Shown: positions 53,095 to 62,802, numbered from the stretch's first letter. The stretch: DNA of 64,000 bases from Neiella marina (GCF_002165625.1 NZ_NGNS01000012.1:1-64000), one strand, 5' to 3'. The notes: generated from the sequence alone by a model not told the origin. Program-made: numbers and translations.

Positions 53095-56000
53095 GATTGT
53101 CCGACTTAGCCATGTACCGGCCAGTGCTGGCCATTGTGATCAGCGCTCTGCTCGTGGTGTTTGGCATAGTGTCGCTATCCTTGTTACCGGTGCGGGAAAT
53201 GCCCGACATCGACAACCCAGTGATCTCGGTTGGCACCGCCTATCGCGGCGCCGCCTCCAATATCGTTGAAAGCCAAATCACCAACCCAATTGAGGATCAA
53301 CTCAGCGGCATAGATGGCATCGACTACATTTGGTCGTCTTCATGGGATGGCTGGTCAGGTGTCACCATTACCTTTAAGCAAGGTCATGACATGCTCGAGG
53401 CGTTGAGTGATGTGCGCGACGCGGTCAACCGAGCACGCAACGACCTGCCCGATGATGTCGATGAACCGGTGATCCGCAAAGACGATGGCGACAACGCGCC
53501 AATCATGTGGCTCAACTTGGTCGGCTCCCAACTTGACCGTGTCGATATGAGCGACTTTGCTGAGCGAGTATTGGTCGAACGCTTGAGCTTGTTGCCCGGC
53601 GTCAGCGCGGTCAATACCTCCGGTGTAGTTGAGCGGGTCATGTACATTGAGATCGACCCCACCCAGCTGGCCGCTCGCGGCCTAACCACCCAAGACATTA
53701 TTGATGTACTGGCGCAAGAAAACATCCAATTACCCGCCGGCTACATTCGCAATGAAACCCTTAATCGCGTTGTCAGGGTTGATCGCCAATATCAGTCACA
53801 GCAAGATTTTGAGAGCATCCAGTTGACCAGTGGCGTTGATGGTCCGGTTTATCTGCGCGATGTCGCCAATATCTATATCGGCGCTAAAAAAGACACTACC
53901 ACTTTTCGTGCCAACGGCGTTGATAGCTACGGCATTGGCATTGTGCCGATGTCGCAAGCCAACCCGCTGGAGGTAGCGGATGAAGTGCGGCGCCAATTGC
54001 CACATTTGCAGCAATTCTTGCCCGACGGCACAGCGCTCTACATCGATTACGACAGCACCAAGTTCATTCGCGCGGCGATTAATGAGGTTTACTACACCCT
54101 AGCCTACGTTGCGGTGTTTGTGCTGTTGGTGCTGTATGTGTTTTTAGGCAGAGTAGGCTCCACCTTGATCCCTGCCATCACGGTGCCAATTTCGCTGATT
54201 GCCTCACTCACTGTTGCTTATCTAGCAGGTTTTTCGATCAATCTGGTGACCTTAATGGCCATGGTATTGGCCATTGGCTTGGTGGTTGACGATGCCGTAG
54301 TGGTCACCGAGAACATCGCCCGTCATCGGGCTAATGGTGAATCGCCATTGGTGGCGGCTTTTAAAGGCGCGCGGGAACTGAATTTTGCAGTCATTGCCAC
54401 CACGGTGGTGTTGGTCATGGTGTTCTTGCCGTTACTGTTTATGGACGGTCAAATGGGCCGCCTATTCACCGAGTTTGCAGTGCTATTATCGGCCGCAATT
54501 GTAGTGTCATCATTGGTCGCTTTGACCCTAGCGCCGGTCATGGGTGGCGCTCTGTTTAAAGACGATGGCAGTCGCCAAAATCGCTTTCAAGCGGCCATCA
54601 ACAATGGTTTAGAAAAGCTGCGATTGGCTTATATTCGCTTACTTGGCAAGTTACTCAAACATAGCTGGCTGGCCCTATCATTGGTAGTCGTTGCTTTGGT
54701 TGCGCTGGTCATTAGCTTTCAGGCACAAAAGAAGGCGTTTGCACCGAAAGAAGATCGCGGCACCGTCAATGTCTATGTCGCTGGCGTCGAAGCCACTAGC
54801 TATGAGCGCATGCTTAAAAGCATGTCGGCGATCGAGCAACGACTAATTCCGCTGCGTGATGACGGCCCCATTCGTTCGCTCAACTACTCTTCTCCAGCAT
54901 TTGGCTCATGGGCTGATCATCAAGGCTTTTTTATTATTCAGCTGGAGGATTGGGCCGATCGCGAAGAGAGTGCTTATGACGTGGTGGAAATGATCCGCGC
55001 TGCAACGATTGATGTCCCGGATGTCAAAGTCATTCCGTACGTGCCCGGTTTCGGCGGTAGCATGGGCGAGCCAGTACAATTTGTCGTGCAAGGCGAAGAT
55101 TATCAATTGCTTTGGCACTATGCTCGAGAGTTGGCCGACAAAGCCAGTGCCAGTGGCTTAATGGAAGGGGTCGATCTAGATTACAACCCAACCACACCTG
55201 AACTGATTCTGACGGTCGATTTACCAGCTGCGCGCCAGCTTGGCGTTTCAGTTCAAGCCATTGCCTCAACCTTGGAAGTGCTGCTTGGCGGTCGCAATCA
55301 AACCCGCTTTGAAGAACGCGGTGATGAATACGATGTTTACTTGAAGGCCGATGAAAGCCAATTCATGTCCGAAACGGACTTGGCCAAAGTCTATGTGCCC
55401 AGTGAATCCGGTGAGTTAATTTCGTTGAACACTGTGGTGATGGCTAAAGAGCAAGCGTCAGCTCGGGGGCTATTCCACTATCAACGCAAGAAATCCATCA
55501 ATATCAAAGCCAATTTAACGGCTGATGCCACCCTAGGTGAAGCATTGGATTTCTTTGCCACCGAAGCACAACAACTGCTGCCATCTGGCTACACCTTTGA
55601 CTACGCCGGTGAATCAAAAGAGTACTTTGATAGTCAGCGCGATGTCACCCTACTATTCGGTTTGGCACTGTTGGTGTGCTATTTGGTACTAGCAGCCCAG
55701 TTTGAAAGCTTTATCAGCCCCAGCATTGTCATGATCACGGTCCCCTTAGGGTTGCTGGGTGGATTGTTAGGCCTATTAATAGCCGGAGAAACCTTCAACA
55801 TCTACAGCCAGTTAGGCTTACTGATGTTGATTGGTATGGTGACTAAGAACGGCATTTTGATTGTTGAGTTTGCCAACCAATTGCGCGATCAAGGCAAGTC
55901 AATTATTGACGCTACCCTGACCGCTGCCGGATATCGACTGCGCCCTATTTTGATGACGGCATGTACCACCTTACTTGGCGCGCTGCCGATGTTGCTAGCC

Positions 56001-56189
56001 TCCGGCGCAGGATCAGAAAACCGCTTTGCCATCGGCGTGGTCATTGTCGGCGGCATGTTGTTGTCGACCATCATCACATTAGTGGTGATCCCAAGTTTGT
56101 ATAATCTACTCGCTGGTTTTAGCCGCTCTCCGCAAGCTCGCCAACAGGCGCTGGAAGGTGCGCTCAATGACAAGCCTTATAGGGATTAG
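53091..56189 (+). CDS. RND efflux pump, HAE1 type
   Basis: 1032-aa inner-membrane drug-proton antiporter of the AcrB/MexB type: 12 helices, two large periplasmic loops (about 35-335 and 560-860), and the charged TM4 pair in GLVVDDAVVVTENIARHRA (two Asp, near residue 405). The N-terminus MRLSDLAMYRPVLAIVISALL is usual for the class. In operon with the adaptor (overlap) and an AAC(3)-like gene 4 bp downstream. Substrate range unknown. Confidence 0.93.
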   Translation: MRLSDLAMYRPVLAIVISALLVVFGIVSLSLLPVREMPDIDNPVISVGTAYRGAASNIVESQITNPIEDQLSGIDGIDYIWSSSWDGWSGVTITFKQGHDMLEALSDVRDAVNRARNDLPDDVDEPVIRKDDGDNAPIMWLNLVGSQLDRVDMSDFAERVLVERLSLLPGVSAVNTSGVVERVMYIEIDPTQLAARGLTTQDIIDVLAQENIQLPAGYIRNETLNRVVRVDRQYQSQQDFESIQLTSGVDGPVYLRDVANIYIGAKKDTTTFRANGVDSYGIGIVPMSQANPLEVADEVRRQLPHLQQFLPDGTALYIDYDSTKFIRAAINEVYYTLAYVAVFVLLVLYVFLGRVGSTLIPAITVPISLIASLTVAYLAGFSINLVTLMAMVLAIGLVVDDAVVVTENIARHRANGESPLVAAFKGARELNFAVIATTVVLVMVFLPLLFMDGQMGRLFTEFAVLLSAAIVVSSLVALTLAPVMGGALFKDDGSRQNRFQAAINNGLEKLRLAYIRLLGKLLKHSWLALSLVVVALVALVISFQAQKKAFAPKEDRGTVNVYVAGVEATSYERMLKSMSAIEQRLIPLRDDGPIRSLNYSSPAFGSWADHQGFFIIQLEDWADREESAYDVVEMIRAATIDVPDVKVIPYVPGFGGSMGEPVQFVVQGEDYQLLWHYARELADKASASGLMEGVDLDYNPTTPELILTVDLPAARQLGVSVQAIASTLEVLLGGRNQTRFEERGDEYDVYLKADESQFMSETDLAKVYVPSESGELISLNTVVMAKEQASARGLFHYQRKKSINIKANLTADATLGEALDFFATEAQQLLPSGYTFDYAGESKEYFDSQRDVTLLFGLALLVCYLVLAAQFESFISPSIVMITVPLGLLGGLLGLLIAGETFNIYSQLGLLMLIGMVTKNGILIVEFANQLRDQGKSIIDATLTAAGYRLRPILMTACTTLLGALPMLLASGAGSENRFAIGVVIVGGMLLSTIITLVVIPSLYNLLAGFSRSPQARQQALEGALNDKPYRD

Positions 56190-56193
56190 TCAC

Positions 56194-56964
56194 ATGCATG
56201 GATATCAATCACTTTGCCAAGATCTCATCAACCTTGGCATCAAAGCCACCGATACGGTGATGGTGCATAGTTCGATGAAGGCCATTGGTGAGGTTGAGGG
56301 TGGCGCAGAGACGGTACTTGACGCGCTAAGCGACACCATCGCTAAACAAGGCTTGCTGTTGCTGCCCACGCACACTTGGCAAGACTGGAATTGCCAAGCC
56401 AACATCTTTGATCCGCAGAGCGAACCATCATGTGTTGGTATTCTGACCGAATTGTTTCGTCGCCGGCCTGGAGTGGTTCGATCGTGGCACCCAACTCACT
56501 CGATCGGTGCACTGGGTCAAGACGCTGAATCTTATATTTATGGTGAAGAACTGAGCCGGTCGCCTTGCCCTAAACTTGGCTGCTGGGGTCGCTTGGCTGC
56601 AGTTAACGCCAAGATTCTGTTTTTAGGTGCCAGCCCCAAGACCAATACATTTTTGCATAGCGTTGAGGAATGGCACCAGATCCCTGATCGTCTAGCCACC
56701 TCAGCAACCATGTACCGTATTCGCCAGCCAAACGGCAATCTACTCGACTGCCCGCAACATAAACACCACAGCTCTAGGGGCGATGTTTCGCAACACTACG
56801 ACAAAATGATTCCAGAGTTTTTGCGCCAAGGGGTGGCGAGACAAGGGCGGATTGGTGATGCCAATAGCTACTTGTGCGATGCCTTAGGTATGGCTGAAAT
56901 CGTTGGTAAGCTGTTAACGCAAAACCCAAAACTGTTTGATGATCATCAACCAATAGCAATTTGA
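56194..56964 (+). CDS. AAC(3)-like N-acetyltransferase
   Basis: 256-aa member of the antibiotic N-acetyltransferase (AAC(3)) fold, which moves acetyl from CoA to an amine. Seen: VMVHSSMKAIGEVEGGAETVLDAL (the CoA-binding start), PTHTWQDWN, VRSWHPTHSIGALG with the catalytic-type His, and a late FLHSVEE. I chose ATG 56194, which has AGGGA eight bases upstream and lies just past the pump stop, over earlier starts inside the pump gene. Co-transcription with the RND pump suggests a joint detoxification role; chromosomal members of this family also modify other amines, so aminoglycoside resistance should not be assumed. Confidence 0.82.
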   Translation: MHGYQSLCQDLINLGIKATDTVMVHSSMKAIGEVEGGAETVLDALSDTIAKQGLLLLPTHTWQDWNCQANIFDPQSEPSCVGILTELFRRRPGVVRSWHPTHSIGALGQDAESYIYGEELSRSPCPKLGCWGRLAAVNAKILFLGASPKTNTFLHSVEEWHQIPDRLATSATMYRIRQPNGNLLDCPQHKHHSSRGDVSQHYDKMIPEFLRQGVARQGRIGDANSYLCDALGMAEIVGKLLTQNPKLFDDHQPIAI

Positions 56965-56982
56965 ACAATAGGGACTAATGAC

Positions 56983-57662
56983 ATGGAAGAAATAAAAGCG
57001 CTATTTGATATATACAACCTTCAATACTAGAGCCTGTTGATCTTTGGTGTATGAATTTTGTTCGTTCAAAATGCTCATATGAGCAAGAAACGAGCTATGC
57101 CGTATAGCAATCTATACAAATAGCGAGTGACGTAGCGAAATGAGCATTTTGACGAACCCTTCGGGCAGCGTTTATTGGCAATTTATTCCGCGTCAGCGAT
57201 TATTCATTGACGGCCAGTCAACTTCATAACCACTTCCTTGCCTAAATCACCAATAAATTGCTGCAAAAACACACAGCAAAGATCAACAGGCTCTAACAAG
57301 TCGATAAGATATGGAATTACTTTGGCGTCGTCAGCATGGGTACCGCAGGCTTCGTTATTGGCAGCGAAAAAGCGACAAAGTCCTTCAAAGAACCGCTGTT
57401 TATTTTGATTGGCTATCTGGTTTTTACCGCAGGAAACTTCTCGGCATTGGCCAATGGTCAAGCCGTATTGCATGATCTATCGAAGAACTTAGTCAAACTG
57501 TCCGAGAACCATGACATAGTGAATCTGAGTCAACTCAAAGCCTATTCAGTAGCACAAGTGGCTTGCTTCTACTGGTCAACAGTTGTTGCTTTTTGCGCGG
57601 TTATCATCGTTCTCAGTTGGCTGCGTCTAAGGCCTCGAACTAACAGCACTGCCGCCAAATAG
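56983..57662 (+). pseudogene. Small membrane protein gene split by a MITE
   Basis: An ATG at 56983, after AGGGA, opens a frame of 15 codons (MEEIKALFDIYNLQY) that stops at the left end of the MITE. After the element the frame resumes (VDKIWNYFGVVS, then 57336-57662) with three hydrophobic stretches: around residue 20 of the joined protein, 45-63 and 105-125. Taking out 266 bp (element plus one TA) puts both halves in the same frame but leaves a TAA at the joint; taking out 269 bp gives an open joint. The intact protein would have about 138 aa. I do not recognise the family; the segment IGSEKATKSFKEPLFILIGYLVFTAGN might help identify intact relatives. Confidence 0.65.
57028..57295. mobile_element. 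MITE with 19-bp terminal inverted repeats
   Basis: 268 bp bounded by TAGAGCCTGTTGATCTTTG (57028-57046) and its exact reverse complement (57277-57295). The outer TA on each side may be a TA target duplication. A nested inverted repeat lies inside (57060-57078 with 57140-57157, one base indel). There is no room for a transposase, and no open frame of note, so it must be moved in trans by a full IS with the same ends. Confidence 0.82.
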
Positions 57663-57687
57663 CGGCAGTGCTAGGAAAGATACGAGG

Positions 57688-60060
57688 TTATTCCGCTAAG
57701 CGCTCCTGATACATAGTCGAGGTCACTTCTTTGACTGCTTGCACCAACCCTGGATACGGTATGTCGGCAACAGTCACAAAGCCAATATTGGCATTTTCAC
57801 CATCAAACGCGCGACCAGATACTGGCTCATCAACGTACTGGAACCAGTGGGCACCAACCATATACGGCTTCTCCAATACGCTCTTCATGTAATCTTTGTA
57901 CATTCGAGCCCGATCGGCCTGATCAGAAGCGTGAACAATGCCCGGATTGAGCATGCCGCTGTCATCCGTGGTGCCAATATGGAACTCGCCAATCACCACC
58001 GGCAAATCAACTTGTTCGAGGAACTGCCAGTAATGATCTTGCATCCCCTCCTCATAAATGTTGAAGCTCAACACGTCTGAGTATTTCAGTGATGCTTTGA
58101 TGATTTCATCGGGCATACCCCAGTTGGCCATCCTTGCCCCCATGTACAAATGGTGCGGCATCAGCTCTGCGAGGGTGTTGTGAACGACATTGAAATACTG
58201 CTCTCCGAGCATTTCCAACAACATCGACAAGTCATTGACCATGGCATCGGAATAGCTATCCAATGCGACACCTTCATTGAGCGTCTGCCAACTATCGAAA
58301 TTGCTCTGCCAAGCTTTGTTCAACGCATCAATGGAGCCATATTGTTGCTGCAGGCGTTGAGCAAATGCCGCTTTGGCAGGGCTTTGCTCAGCAGACTTAC
58401 TTAAACCGTCAAGGATCACGCCATAGCGCTGCGGTACCGAGCCTTCACGCTCGCCCCAACTTTTCTCATTGTCGATAAAGATACCGGCGCACCAAGGCGA
58501 GTTTTTGACATCGCGGGCAATCACCTCAATAGTGGCGACCGCTCGTTCCTTGAACACAGGATCAAATGGATCAGGCATCAAGCCCCAGTGGTTCTCATAA
58601 CCGGAGAGCGTCTTAAAGTCACCGATAATCCAGCCATTGGCAAAGTACGGCACCTGCTCGGCATGATAGAAAGCCGGATCAACCCAGTTACCAAATGAGG
58701 TAAAGCCCCAGTCTTTCATCCGATCCATGGTGACCTGATGCCACATTGGCAGATAATCATCGCCATAACGCCGCTCTAGGTTCGCTCGGTAAAAGCTGAA
58801 GGTTTCACCGTGGGGCATTGCGCCTTTATGGGTCGAACGGCGATAAGAGTAATGATCGGCCAGTGGGTCAGTGTAATCAGGCAGCCATTCAAATAAGTTG
58901 TGACGAATGGTCGAGGCGACATAGCGACTTGCACGAGCCTGCTCTGGGATCTGAACAATGCCCATGGAATCCTCGGGCGTCACTTCATCAGCATGACGAA
59001 CGCGAATACTGTCATCTTTAAAGTCGATACCGGTCAGGGTCGATAGGTTAGCCATACGAACGTTGGCGGGGCCGTGAGAGAAGAATGGGTAGCCTTCTGG
59101 ATCGACCATCCACCACTTGCCATTGACCTTCTCGGTGCGGAAATAACCAGTGGCTTCAAGCTGAGGACCATTGGTGTAACCACCGAATTTTGAGCGATGC
59201 GGCATGCCTTCTGATTTGGCTAGATCGGCGAGTTCTTGATCGGCTAACTGTTTGAGCCGCTGCTCACTCTCAACCGTTAATTCTGTCGGCGTTTTGGCAT
59301 TTTGACCAAAACGATCGATCAGTCCAATCATCCAGTCTTTTCGCGTCGGAGGATTAGCCCGCAAGCGAATATCACCAATCACCACCTGGCGATCTTGGAG
59401 GTTGCCAATGGTAAAAAACTTCAAAGCGGCCAGCGTCGATAAGTCGACATTGTCCGAGCGCCACGAGCGCCACACCATTTGCTTATCTTCGCTATGCCAT
59501 GCCGGCACATCGCCCCAAAAGCCCGCTTCTGTCTCGGCTTCCACGCCAGTTAGCGGGATATAAACCGTGCCATCAAAGCCTGGCGCTAAGGCAATGGATT
59601 TGCTGATGGCTTTGCCTTCTGGGTTGATCAAGTTGAGGTAAAGATGAGTTGAAATGGTGCTGTTGTTTGCCACATCAAAGGCAAGGTTGTAATTGCCGTA
59701 CTGACTTAACGACCACGCCTTGGGCGGTGCAATCAACAACTCGGGGATGTTGTGGTCACTGGCAAAATCGAGCTGCAGCATAGTGGCGTTGTGTTGTTTG
59801 ACCGCTTTAGCCGTCACACCTTCGGCCGACAGCCAATTCATGTGTTTATCAAAATCAACCAGTTGCAGTAGCTTTTGTTCATTGGCGAAGGCGTCAGTGT
59901 AAGTAGACGACGCGGCTTTTACTGGCTGCTCTGCCACACTAGCAGATGCCTGTTGGGTTGACGTTTCATTACAGGCAACCAGAGTGGTTGCAGCAAAACA
60001 CAGGGCGCAACTGAGCGCTAACGGACGCAGAGACACGCCCAATGGCGTTGGATAATCCAT
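57688..60060 (-). CDS. Beta-agarase, GH50 family lipoprotein
   Basis: 790-aa agarase. Lipoprotein signal with L-V-A-C (Cys30), a Ser/Ala linker, an N-terminal beta-sandwich (about 55-235) that resembles a carbohydrate-binding fold, and the GH50 TIM barrel (about 245-785). Catalytic motifs: F-I-D-N-E-K-S-W with Glu532 as acid/base and V-I-G-E-F-H with Glu692 as nucleophile, close to Glu534 and Glu695 of Aga50D. GH50 enzymes release neoagarobiose, usually exo-type. AAGGA lies eight bases before the ATG. Neighbours are a SapC-halogenase-TonB receptor unit on the same strand, probably one agar or related galactan locus. Confidence 0.92.
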   Translation of the reverse strand: MDYPTPLGVSLRPLALSCALCFAATTLVACNETSTQQASASVAEQPVKAASSTYTDAFANEQKLLQLVDFDKHMNWLSAEGVTAKAVKQHNATMLQLDFASDHNIPELLIAPPKAWSLSQYGNYNLAFDVANNSTISTHLYLNLINPEGKAISKSIALAPGFDGTVYIPLTGVEAETEAGFWGDVPAWHSEDKQMVWRSWRSDNVDLSTLAALKFFTIGNLQDRQVVIGDIRLRANPPTRKDWMIGLIDRFGQNAKTPTELTVESEQRLKQLADQELADLAKSEGMPHRSKFGGYTNGPQLEATGYFRTEKVNGKWWMVDPEGYPFFSHGPANVRMANLSTLTGIDFKDDSIRVRHADEVTPEDSMGIVQIPEQARASRYVASTIRHNLFEWLPDYTDPLADHYSYRRSTHKGAMPHGETFSFYRANLERRYGDDYLPMWHQVTMDRMKDWGFTSFGNWVDPAFYHAEQVPYFANGWIIGDFKTLSGYENHWGLMPDPFDPVFKERAVATIEVIARDVKNSPWCAGIFIDNEKSWGEREGSVPQRYGVILDGLSKSAEQSPAKAAFAQRLQQQYGSIDALNKAWQSNFDSWQTLNEGVALDSYSDAMVNDLSMLLEMLGEQYFNVVHNTLAELMPHHLYMGARMANWGMPDEIIKASLKYSDVLSFNIYEEGMQDHYWQFLEQVDLPVVIGEFHIGTTDDSGMLNPGIVHASDQADRARMYKDYMKSVLEKPYMVGAHWFQYVDEPVSGRAFDGENANIGFVTVADIPYPGLVQAVKEVTSTMYQERLAE

Positions 60061-60402
60061 GGGTAGGATCCTTATTTATCACTGGCACTGGCGATTGCTC
60101 AAATCGACAGTGCACCAAAATCGAATCAAATTATTTCCAACCGAACACGAACAACGCTCGATAAGGTAGCGCTGTCTTATTGCGGCGGAACAATCAATTT
60201 GTCTGGTCTTGAGACCTTTACATCGTCCTTGATGGGTCTACCGCCGCATCCTTGCGACAGTTAATTTGATTGCCAGACTCGATAGCAATAAATGATGTGA
60301 TCAAGCGTTGACGCTCCAATCATGAAACCAATGTCAAACTAGCTTAACAATACATATTGTCAACAATCTACAAAATAATTTACATCATGATAGCTGGATC
60401 AA
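60061..60402 (-). promoter_or_regulatory. Promoter region of the GH50 gene
   Basis: 342-bp gap. ACAATACATATTGT at 60347-60360 is a palindrome, and TTGACA on the minus strand overlaps it, so it could be an operator on a promoter about 290 bp upstream of the agarase. No terminator for the SapC gene is evident, so readthrough into GH50 is possible. Confidence 0.4.
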
Positions 60403-61125
60403 CTATCTCCGCTGACTTTGCAATGTCACTAGCTTTTGAATATTGCCAATGGATGCCAGCAGTAAGTGACAGGCTTGGAAATAGCCCTGCTGATGAAACT
60501 CCATCACCTGTTGCTCAGAGAGCTGAGCCAAGGCTTCTTCATTGATGGTGTAAAGCCCGCCAAAACTCTGTTTACTGCCATCGGCTAGATTGACAGTGAA
60601 CTGAACTGCTTCAATCAATTGATGTTGAACAAGGGCTTCGACAAAACGCTCGGTGCGGATCACTGCCGGAATGAGGCCCGCCAGTAAGCTACTGATTTGG
60701 CGGGTGTACTCCGATGGCTCTCCCTCAGCAGAAAATAAACTCTCGCCACCGGTTTGAGTCACCCTTGGGTGGTTCATATCGATCGTAACCACCGTGTTTT
60801 CTGGTGTTGCCGGAGTACCTGTAGGACCGTTGACCGCCACCATAAATGGCTGCCGACGAATATGCAGCGGAATGTAATTGGCCTGCCAACGTTCTGCTTG
60901 CAAAAACAAATTGTTGCCTGGTTCAAATCCCAGTAGCGCATGCATACCAAACTGACCGGTATTGGGATCTTTTAACAGGCACACTGGATACTCCAACACC
61001 AGCTGGCGTAGCTCATCGGCGACCACTGGCACCAAATGAATGTTTTCGCCATAGTCGGCGCCGCGGTCGGTGATCACGCGGATGTCTTGATGGCTAGCTG
61101 GATCGAGCGGGGTAAAATTGCTCAC
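60403..61125 (-). CDS. SapC-family protein
   Basis: 240-aa soluble protein of the SapC family (named after a Campylobacter S-layer-linked protein; function unresolved). Features: FTPLDPASHQDIRVIT start, LVLEYPVCLLKDPNTGQFGMHALLGF, FMVAVNG and the ending DGSKQSFGGLYTINEEALAQLSEQQV. I used GTG 61123-61125, which has AGGAA seven bases upstream, over the longer open frame that would overlap the halogenase. It forms a receptor-halogenase-SapC set, a layout repeated in many glycan-using Proteobacteria; a link to halogenase function is inferred only from this. Confidence 0.82.
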   Translation of the reverse strand: MSNFTPLDPASHQDIRVITDRGADYGENIHLVPVVADELRQLVLEYPVCLLKDPNTGQFGMHALLGFEPGNNLFLQAERWQANYIPLHIRRQPFMVAVNGPTGTPATPENTVVTIDMNHPRVTQTGGESLFSAEGEPSEYTRQISSLLAGLIPAVIRTERFVEALVQHQLIEAVQFTVNLADGSKQSFGGLYTINEEALAQLSEQQVMEFHQQGYFQACHLLLASIGNIQKLVTLQSQRR

Positions 61126-61183
61126 TACATTATTCCTTAGTTTGTTCATACTGGCGGTGCTCAATGCCTGCAATCTTGTGCAG

Positions 61184-62734
61184 TTACACCGGTTGTAAGC
61201 CATGCTGATAAATCTTATTCAGAAGCTCTCGATTGCTCGGCATCGACGCCAGTAGCTGTTTAATTTGCATCGAGTTTTTGGCGAACCATTTGTTCGCATT
61301 GGCATGGCTCGCTGCGGTCAGAGGATGTGGCGATTGAGTTTGGAAGCCCATGCCATACATCACATATTGATAACTGGCGGCAGGAAACACTTCTTGCAGG
61401 CGGTCAAAATCACTGTGCCATGGCGGCTGGTGTTGCCAAAGGGTGAGCATTTCCTGCAAGTGATCGGGGATGCTGCCGCTTGCTCGGTTGTCAATCCAGA
61501 ATTGGCTGTCGGTGCGCTGCGACAATAGATAATGCAACTTGAGAAAATCGATGATCCGTTGCCAACGGTAATCAAAACTTTCGTTGTAGCGCTTGGCCAC
61601 AACATCCATGCTGCTGCGAGTCGCCGGCAACTGCTCGGCAATAGTGTTAGCGGCGATTTCAATGAGCATCAGCGCTGATGCTTCGAGTGGCTCCAAAAAG
61701 CCTGCAGCCATGCCAACCGCTACGCAATTATTGACCCAGAATTTAGCTCGATGACCAGGGTTAATCTCAATGGTCCGTACCGATAACGACTCAGCATCTG
61801 AATAGCTCGGTTTGATGTAATCAATCAACTCTTGATGGGCTTGCTGCTCGCTAATATGAGCAGAGGAAAAAACATGGCCAACGCCGCGACGCGATGGCAG
61901 GCCAATATCCCATACCCAACCTGCACTTTGCGCTGTTGAGATAGTGTGGGAAGCAATCGGACTTTGCTCATTTGGGTATGGCACATGGGTCGCCAACGCG
62001 CGATCGGCAAACAATACATCGCGGCAGGACACAAACGGCACCTGATAATGCTGGCCTAACAACAACGATTTAAAGCCGGTGCAATCAATAAATAAGTGGC
62101 CAGCAAGCTGACCATGATTAGCGGTCTGCAAAGCGGTAATGTCACCGTTGGTGGCAGCGTCAATGCCAGTGACATGATCAAGAATATGGCGAACACCCAA
62201 TTGCTCAACACAGTGCTTACGGACAAAGTCGGCAAACGCGCCAGCATCAAGGTGATAGGCATAGTTGGCCAGCGCATCGTATTCGGCAGTGGTAATCAAT
62301 TTCGGCGCAAGGCCCTGCTCACACAAGGCTTGCTGATAACAAACGGAGTCGGAAAATGACTTGTGTTGATGCTGTTCGAGCCAGTTCAAAACTAAATTAC
62401 TGTTGTCGAAGTCTTGCGGCAAAACCAGCGGATGGTAGTAATAGTCATCGGCGGTACCAGTGGTCCAGCGGGCAAATTTCGCCCCCTGCTTGAAGGACAC
62501 CTGGCACCGGCGAATAAAATCGGTCTCGCGGATCCCCATATTTTTGAGGGTCCGGCGCATCGTCGGCCAAGTGCCCTCGCCAACACCTATGGTGGCAACG
62601 TCCGGTGATTCGATCAGGGTGACTTGAATGGCACTGCCATGTTGTTTGCAAATGTGCGCCGCTAAAGTGCCAGCGGTGATCCAACCGGCACTGCCGCCGC
62701 CAACAATGACAATCGATGTTACTGCCTGACTCAT
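61184..62734 (-). CDS. Tryptophan-halogenase-like flavoprotein 4
   Basis: 516-aa halogenase-family protein. FAD motif GGGSAGWI (12-19), GVGEGTWPTMR, the catalytic lysine in VSFKQG (Lys82) and FLEPLEAS are present. The usual W-x-W-x-I-P is changed to W-V-W-D-I-G (in AGWVWDIGLPSR): Pro becomes Gly. It is the most divergent of the four. GGAG lies seven bases before the ATG. It is 105 bp downstream of the TonB receptor, with a strong hairpin in between, and 58 bp before the SapC start. Substrate unknown. Confidence 0.83.
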   Translation of the reverse strand: MSQAVTSIVIVGGGSAGWITAGTLAAHICKQHGSAIQVTLIESPDVATIGVGEGTWPTMRRTLKNMGIRETDFIRRCQVSFKQGAKFARWTTGTADDYYYHPLVLPQDFDNSNLVLNWLEQHQHKSFSDSVCYQQALCEQGLAPKLITTAEYDALANYAYHLDAGAFADFVRKHCVEQLGVRHILDHVTGIDAATNGDITALQTANHGQLAGHLFIDCTGFKSLLLGQHYQVPFVSCRDVLFADRALATHVPYPNEQSPIASHTISTAQSAGWVWDIGLPSRRGVGHVFSSAHISEQQAHQELIDYIKPSYSDAESLSVRTIEINPGHRAKFWVNNCVAVGMAAGFLEPLEASALMLIEIAANTIAEQLPATRSSMDVVAKRYNESFDYRWQRIIDFLKLHYLLSQRTDSQFWIDNRASGSIPDHLQEMLTLWQHQPPWHSDFDRLQEVFPAASYQYVMYGMGFQTQSPHPLTAASHANANKWFAKNSMQIKQLLASMPSNRELLNKIYQHGLQPV

Positions 62735-62802
62735 TTAGCTACTCCTTCAAACAATAACTCAGAGCCCACCTGTATATTCCTTGGCAAACTCTGGTGTTGT
62801 TT

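Noticed and set aside
57204-57473. 89-codon minus-strand frame across the MITE right end
   Set aside because: It spans the element border and runs antisense to the broken gene; no transposase-like residues.
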